Below, piece after piece: positions 58,157 through 64,000 of a stretch of DNA of 64,000 bases. A model generated the notes under the pieces. It had not been told where the DNA came from. It made no database searches and worked only from the letters and a program-made list of their open reading frames with translations. Positions within the stretch are counted from its first letter, which is position 1. Every line of letters begins with the position of its first letter. The position numbers and the translations under genes are program-made. Source of the stretch: Vandiemenella viatica (Eukaryota; Arthropoda; Insecta; Orthoptera; Morabidae); the NCBI GenBank assembly GCA_031002005.1, contig CM061921.1, positions 125,146,597-125,210,596 on the forward strand, written 5' to 3'.

Positions 58157-59311
58157 CCATAGTGCGCTCGGGACCTAAATTTGACACGTGGTGTCAGTCT
58201 TCGGTACATACAATTTTTCGAGCCATCACTTAGGAAACACTTCATGTAAGGCTGGCTGATAGTGCACTATGTAGAACGTTTCTTTTTTTTAACGAAGGGA
58301 CTTTCTGTAAAGTTATTTTTCTGTGTTAACGGGGGAAACTAAGTTGGCACCCATTCAGCCGAGCTTGGTCTGGCAGTGATCATAGCTGGGTGACTCCTTC
58401 TGTCAACAATCTTTTCGTTCTTGCTGAGTCAACTCTTATTTTTTGACCCTGATGGTATTTTAGCGTTATGGAAAGGGTGAACAAGCACAAAATGTGTCGA
58501 CTTAAAGAACATTTCTAGTTGGGGGTGTCGACGTTTTGGGCAAATGAAGAGTTTCAATTATTTTATATGATATATGTTGACCCTTACAGCTTACCAACAC
58601 TTGTTATATATAGATCCAAACATAGATATTCAAGATGCAGAAAATTACTTTAGCTTGCATGATTATTTATTTGCATAGAGAGAGGCTTCGAAAATGGGAA
58701 AAAATCTTTAACTTCTCAACTATAGGTGCGTTTATCTTACGAGTAGAGTTATATTCAGGTGAGACGGATGAAGACCACCAACGCAGCTTCATTGTATATT
58801 TTCAAACTGATTAATCTGACCAGAAAGGAAAATTTAATCTTTTTCCACAGCGAATTTCTGAGCTACCATTAATTTATCCACGTATAGCTGCCACTGTCTC
58901 ACAGTTTTTGTTTTTTCTACATATTTCTTCCTTTCCCTGTATTCTAACGAATCTAATATGAACTCAGTAGTATAATTAAGAAACCGTTACCCACGCGCTT
59001 TTATAAATTTGTATGTCCTTCTCATGTTCTATATAACTTTGCTTCGCTTCTTAGATGTATCCGACATTTTTAGATCAATAAACTTTTTTGAAGTTATACA
59101 TTATGATTTATTGTTCCCAGTTCTGTAGACCTGAAGAAATCAGAAATTCACATTGTGCGGAGCACTGAAAATGCCGTGTATTCAGTTCGTAGTCTTCTGC
59201 TGTTCCCAAACAAGTTAACAATGTGATCATGAAATATGTAGATTTTTTCTGTAAATACTAGCGTATCACTAAATGAATCATAACTACATTATCTTGAATA
59301 CATGGCTGCTT
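58157..59311. other. Spacer without recognised gene
   Basis: AT-rich. 58352-58396 (AGCTTGGTC and AGCTGGGTGACT) faintly resembles the 5S-derived segment at 26865. Nothing else is supported. Confidence 0.4.
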
Positions 59312-59404
59312 GTTTTTTTTACCTTAGGACTTGTTGACTTCTAGGTCATTAGGATGAGATCAAGAAACAGGAAGGAATTCGGATATGGCCTTTTGCAGGA
59401 AGCT
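59312..59404 (-). mobile_element. SINE family 1, fragment
   Basis: A short T-run, then a diverged tail and GGAAGGAATTCGGATATGGCC, followed by TTTTGCAGGAAGC; it matches the 3' half of the 49542 copy. Core and head are missing. Confidence 0.65.
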
Positions 59405-59625
59405 GACGAAAAAACAACTAATTCAGTTTATGAAACAAAACTGAAACTTAGAGCTGCTTCAATACAGGCCTAATATTTTAGGGGAAAACAATCAGAGTAA
59501 GTATTTGCACGGTTTTGTTTGAAACTGTAAGTAAAAACTAAAAGCGGAAACAATACGTAAAACAACTTGGTTTCGCATCATTCTGAATAAGAATTCTTGA
59601 TGTAGAAACAAGAGAGCGATATATA

Positions 59626-61047
59626 CACTCCTGGAAATTGACATAAGAACACCGTGAATTCATTGTCCCAGGAATGGTAAACTTTATATACACATTCCTG
59701 GGGTCAGATACAACACATGATCACACAGACAGAACCATAGGCACATACACACAGGCAACAGAGCATGCACAATGTCGGCACTAGTACCATGTATATCCTC
59801 CTTTCGCAGCAATGCAGGCTGCAATTCTCCCACGAAGACGATCGTAGAGGTGCTGGATGTAGTCCTGTGGAACGGCATGCCAAGCCATTTCCACCTGGCG
59901 CCTCAGCTGGACCAGCGTTCGTGCTGGACGTGCAGACCGTGTGAGACGACGTTTCATCCAGTCCCAAACATGCTCAATGGGGGACAGATCCGGAGATCTC
60001 GCTGGTCAGGGTAGTTGACTTACACCTTCTAGAGCACGTTGGCTGGCACGGGATACATGTGGACGTGCATTGTCCTGTTGGAACAGCATGTTCCCTTGCC
60101 GGTCTAGGAATGGTAGAACGATGGGTTCGATGACGGTTTGAATGTACCGTGCACTGTTCAGTGTCCCCTCGACGATCACCAGAGGTGTACGGCCAGTGTA
60201 GGAGATCGCTCCCCACACCATGATGCCGGGTGTTGGCCCTGTGTGCCTCGGTCGTATGCAGTCCTGATTGTGGCGCTCACCTGCACGGCGCCAAACACGC
60301 ATACGACCATCATTGGCACCAAGGCAGAAGCGACTCTCATCACTGAAGACGATACGTCTCCATTCGTCCCTCCACACACGCCTGTCACGACACAACTGGA
60401 GGCGGGCTGCACGATGTTGGGGCGTGAGTGGAAGACGACCTAACGGTGCGCGGGACCATAGCCCAGCTTCATGGAGACGGTTGCGAATGGTCCTCTCTGA
60501 TACCCCAGGAGCAACAGTGTCCCTAATTTGCCGGGAAGTGGCGGTGTGGTCCCCTACGGCACTGCGTAGGATGCGACGGTCTTGGCGTGCGTCCGTGCGT
60601 CGCTGCTGTCCGGACCCAGGTCGACGGGCACGTGCACCTTCCGCCGACCACTGGCGACAACATCGATGTACTGTGGAGACCTCGCGCCCCACATGTTGAG
60701 CAATTCGGCGGTACGTCCACCCGGCCTCCCGCATGCCCACTATACGCCCTCGCTCAAAGTCCGTCAACTGCACATACGGTTCACGTACACGCTGTCGCGG
60801 CATGCTACCAGTGTTAAAGACTGAGATGGAGCTCCGTATGCCACGGCAAACTGGCTGACACTGACTGCGGCGGTGCCCAACTGCTGCGCAGCTACCGCCC
60901 TTCGACGGCCAACACTGCTGTTCCTGGTGTGTCCGCTGTGCCGTGCGTTTGATCATTGCTTGTACAGCCCTCTCGTAGTGTCCGGAGCAAGTATGGTGGG
61001 TCTTACACACCGGCGTCAATGTGTTCTTATTTCAATTTCCAGGAATG
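59626..61047 (-). mobile_element. Tc1-type DNA transposon, nearly intact
   Basis: Terminal inverted repeats: the left end starts CACTCCTGGAAATTGACATA and the right end, inverted, reads CATTCCTGGAAATTGAAATA, with match continuing over AGAACAC. A TA duplication flanks both ends (59624-59625 and 61048-61049), the Tc1/mariner signature. Length is 1422 bp with one transposase gene on the minus strand. GC content is far higher than the surroundings, which fits recent arrival. Confidence 0.92.
59781..60803 (-). pseudogene. Tc1 transposase with one nonsense codon
   Basis: The chosen start MPRQRVREP (60803) gives a usual-length transposase of 340 codons. The upstream open frame lacks an ATG and is outside family homology. 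The N-terminal helix-turn-helix region (LTDFERGRIVGMREAGWTYR, RIAQHVGREVSTVHR) binds the terminal repeats. The DDE catalytic domain shows VFSDESRF, FQQDNARPH and SPDLSPIEHVWD. The only defect seen is TGA at 60006-60008 in LP*PARSPD, where the family has Trp. Translation would stop before the third catalytic residue. The frame then continues to TAG at 59781. Between the second Asp and the Glu are 32 positions, not the usual 34. Confidence 0.9.
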
Positions 61048-61049
61048 TA

Positions 61050-62040
61050 CTATCCATACTCTGTTACGTTAGCCATATGTGTGTTAGGCATAAGTGTGGA
61101 GTATCATACAGTTATTTAATAAAGATGTATGTACTATCAAATAACAACAACCAAAATAGTGCGCAATTCACATCTTGTCTTCTTATTGAAACACGCTTTA
61201 TCAGCATTGGTAATTAATTTAATTCACTTGGGATGAAGCAACTTTCCTACACATACATTGTCTTGGCCGTTTTTTCTTCGTGTTTTTGTTTTGTTTTTAA
61301 ATTTCTCGCTTACTTTTGCCATTGGGAATTTTAATTTTAGTAAATTTCCGTGAATTTAAAACATCTACCCTCCTCCTTCAGTGTTCGTACAGTGACAAGC
61401 AATTTTATTCTTCAGTCTCAGTGGCACAGTGATGTAAATAAATTTTCTCATTTTCAGTTTGTAGCGAGCGTTTCATTTATCTTGTGATAGTCAGTCAATA
61501 ACCTTTTCAGCAGACATTTCCCAATAATTTTTCTCAAACTTCAACTAATTTGTTCACTGTCTAATTTCTGCTCATACAGGGCACTGTTTGCAGTGAAATA
61601 CATGAGTATATTAATTTACGCGTTTTGTATTTACTTTTTTGAATTTCGAAGCAATAATAAGTTATCATCAATTTTATTCAGCTGGGATTTGAAGCAAATT
61701 ATAATTACAAGTATGATAATAAGGAAAGGTGACACACACAATAAATAGTATATCTCTTTATGAATAAATCGCGTAGCCACTAACTTTTTTTTTTATCAAA
61801 GATCGATTGTTATTATTTTTAAGCTTGTCTACAATTACATTTTTGCATCTCCAATATGGCACCAACATTACTCAAATGTATCCTGCCATTTTGTCCTAGT
61901 TGTTTTTGTTTCATGTTTCATGCCAAAGAGTACTGTACTTTAATTTCTGCCAGTCCTCAGTAACCACAGCTAGATAATGATAATATGTTATCTTTTAACT
62001 GTTTTCATTTTCCGTGTTCATTTTCAGTCTATATGCTACC
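61050..62040. other. AT-rich spacer
   Basis: No gene, repeat or RNA was recognised between the Tc1 element and the SINE. Confidence 0.5.
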
Positions 62041-62260
62041 CAGCGTGCGGGTGAGTGGTAACGGTCTGGCCTCGCATTCGGGAGAATGTGTGTTCCGTTA
62101 TCCAGATTTGGGTTTTCAATGGTTTCCCCACATCACTCTAGCTGAATGTCAGAATGGTTGTTTCGAAAGACCATGGCCAAATTCCTTGCTTTACCTTGCG
62201 CCACATCTAATGACCTCGACGAGGCGTAAAACCATAAGGAAAAAGAAAAAACAACTATGT
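62041..62260 (+). mobile_element. SINE family 1, diverged plus-strand copy
   Basis: The head GTGAGTGGTAACGGTCTGG and CCTCGCATTCGGGAG, then TTTGGGTTTTCAATGGTTTC and an A-rich tail. The B-box region is rearranged or deleted, so it could not act as a pol III promoter. It is the only plus-strand copy of the family here. Confidence 0.8.
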
Positions 62261-62297
62261 GGTTTTATGAAACCATGAAGCACGTGAATGTTTTCAA

Positions 62298-62723
62298 ATG
62301 CTAAACGAACAATTGATGCGAGCTATGGGCGCCGCCATATTGGCCTTGGCTGCTCTGCCGAGCGCCTTTCACTTTATCCCCACTCCGCGGCCGGCTGTAA
62401 TGCGACATGCGATAGATGGACGAAGATATAACACTTCCTGTTTTCGGAAGAGAAGATTAGAAAGCACCCGTCAGTTGCCGATTACCTTGCTTCACTTCAA
62501 CTGTAGTCGACGCCAGACAGATCTCAACCGACTAGGAGATGTTTTCAGTGTGGAAATCGCAATCGTAGAACGAACAAGTCTGGTAAATAGCACGTCACCT
62601 CTGGTTTCTCGCCCTAAAGCAGTTCTACCTGCTGGGCCTCCGTTTAAGAGAAATCGGGGATTAAAAAAGGTGCTTAAATTGAATATGAATGAGCTATATT
62701 TTAACGGAAGACCGTTATTTTAA
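62298..62723 (+). other. Open frame of 141 codons in GC-rich promoter-like DNA
   Basis: ATG at 62298 opens 141 codons ending in TAA. The N-terminal part is hydrophobic (MGAAILALAALPSAF), which could mimic a signal peptide. No family was recognised. The 5' part overlaps GCCGCCATATTGG (62331-62343, YY1-like) and ACTTCCTG/CGGAAG (62433-62450, ETS-like), so the region may be promoter or first-exon DNA. Whether the frame is translated is unknown. Confidence 0.2.
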
Positions 62724-62733
62724 AATGTCTATT

Positions 62734-62805
62734 TAGCCGTGGTCGTTAAGGCGGAGTGATCAGATGCAATGAGTTCGAAGTTCGATACTACCAACCGCGA
62801 AGTTG
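62734..62805 (+). repeat. tRNA-like SINE head
   Basis: GCCGTGGTCGTTAAGGCG (A-box-like) and GAAGTTCGATACTACC (B-box-like) are spaced as in a tRNA promoter. An AT-rich tail follows. The family is different from SINE families 1 and 2. Confidence 0.45.
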
Positions 62806-63629
62806 TTTTTTCTATTCTATTTTTAATTGCCATTCCATCTTGCATCATTAAAAAATATGTTTTAAAACAAAATCAACAAAATTTTTATTTTCCTTGGACA
62901 AACACGCAAATAATAGGACGGTATAAATCATAAAAACATTTGAAACCAAAATTACGTGCTCACCAGGAACATTTTATGAAAGATATGTTTCGACAGTCAC
63001 ATACAGTATTTATTGTTGATTTAGGAAAGCAGGTTTCGTTAACATTTGTAAATTTCGGCCTTTTTTTCGTTAATTTTGAACCAAACCAGGAATATTTTAT
63101 CATGTCATGAAATACAGGCGCTCGCAAAATGATGAATAAATTTCCCTAAAGTCGAAGGCAAAATTGCTTTTTTTTGTTTTTTTTTTTTCAAGAGTAGCAA
63201 ACTTTTTCTTTTTCGAGTGTAGTAGCGTAACAATAAACTGAGGTTAAAATTCGCTCAAAAATTAAAAATTGAATATTTATGTGTAGTGCACTGCAAGCAA
63301 TTTTACTATTCCATATCAGACGGGAAACGAATGTTACAGGCCTTAACTCGTAAACACACTGAATATAAAATTTACACATATCATATCTTACATCGACCCT
63401 ACAAAGAATATCTTGTTTAAAATTTTATAAACTTATATTCTCGTTGGGGGAAAGGTAGCTTTGTTTAGAGCTCAACATGAGGAAGACTAATATATTTTTC
63501 AATTTTTTTATTGGAAAATAAAGTGAATGTTTTTAATTTTATAGTACTTTTGTTACTAGATGCATTTCAAAAAAGCAATTTTTAGCACATGTGGATCATG
63601 CCTTGTGTTTTTTTAAAAAAAAGGCAAAG
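62806..63629. other. AT-rich DNA, nothing recognised
   Basis: No feature is supported. A T-run lies at 63169-63189. Confidence 0.5.
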
Positions 63630-63830
63630 ATCACGTGGTTTCTACCGCTTCCCGTAGGAGGTAGCGTTCCGCGCTCCCATTACACTCTTTGGCACTAGAA
63701 TGGATGTGATGGGGTCAGCGCCATGCTCCGGCCCTTTTTCTCTACCTTCAGCTACGAGGAAGAATCCTCGGCGTCGTCGGCTGTCCAGGCCGCGCTACCG
63801 TAGCCGCCGTCGTGTATTTAAACGTGTAGT
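63630..63830. other. GC-rich patch, unassigned
   Basis: CpG-rich (CCTCGGCGTCGTCGGC, GCCGCCGTCGTG) in an AT-rich setting, with TTTAAATA on the minus strand near 63815-63823. It could be a promoter or a transposon end. No ORF or family is recognised. Confidence 0.3.
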
Positions 63831-63949
63831 AAATTGCTAACATCTAGTATGTTTTACAAGTCAACAACAATATAAACAAAATTGTTTATTTTGTCGTTAC
63901 TTTGTCATGCATTTGATGTATTTCATATTAATGGATGGGATATGTCCTA

Positions 63950-64000
63950 CTTACGGCCTAGCGGTAATGCTAGTCCGCTAACAAACCTGAAAGAATGTCC
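63950..64000 (+). repeat. tRNA-like SINE head cut by the window edge
   Basis: GGCCTAGCGGTAATGCTAG resembles a SINE A-box region. The B box would lie past the end of the window. Confidence 0.3.

Noticed and set aside
60268..60699. Plus-strand open frame of 143 codons
   Set aside because: Shadow of the GC-rich Tc1 transposase on the opposite strand.
60804..61019. N-terminal extension of the Tc1 transposase
   Set aside because: The frame is open but begins without an ATG and lies outside the usual transposase length; it is 5' UTR of the element.

Overview
This window looks like AT-rich nuclear DNA from an arthropod, most likely an insect. No prokaryotic gene organisation is visible. The coding-like sequence is almost all decayed transposable elements: several clades of non-LTR retrotransposon, tRNA-derived SINEs, a Tc1-type transposon, hAT remnants and a solo LTR. 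The Tc1 and SINE types recall those I associate with polyneopteran insects (grasshoppers, stick insects), but that is recollection and not proof.

Layout. 1-9.7 kb: AT-rich DNA with a tRNA-like SINE head, a hAT transposase fossil (2.4-3.7 kb), a candidate TTAA-flanked MITE (4.5-5.0 kb) and one weak candidate exon. 9753-10120: the best candidate for host coding sequence, two terminal exons joined by a 102-bp GT-AG intron and followed by a poly(A) signal. 11.8-16.6 kb: non-LTR fragments of a CR1-like type and an RTE-like type, the latter carrying a SINE and an unclassified 512-bp insertion, each with clear target-site duplications (TSDs). 17.2-22.2 kb: a minus-strand CR1-like LINE with an SGNH-esterase-like ORF1, an EN-RT ORF2 and a 5' end of 111-bp tandem monomers; a hAT-type MITE and a SINE are nested in it. 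22.2-35.6 kb: three related Jockey-type LINEs (A, B, C) head to tail, with a 5S-rRNA-like segment between A and B. 35.6-38.5 kb: a second CR1-like copy fused in the same orientation to truncated element C. 38.9-39.5 kb: a short tandem array. 39.5-50.8 kb: further truncated LINEs, SINEs and a duplicated unknown repeat in AT-rich DNA. 51.8-58.2 kb: an I-type LINE with RNase H, split by a 1433-bp solo LTR. 59.6-61.0 kb: a nearly intact Tc1 element with one nonsense codon. 62-64 kb: SINE pieces and GC-rich promoter-like patches.

How the parts relate. The LINEs supplied the machinery that could mobilise SINEs, and one SINE family shares about 65 bp with the 3' UTR of the CR1-like LINE. Nesting gives a relative chronology: RTE-like, CR1-like and I-type bodies are older than the SINEs, MITE and LTR inside them. 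None of the transposon ORFs seen here appears fully functional. Clade names are judged from motifs read by eye. Non-LTR clade assignment, especially for the short fragments, needs phylogeny.
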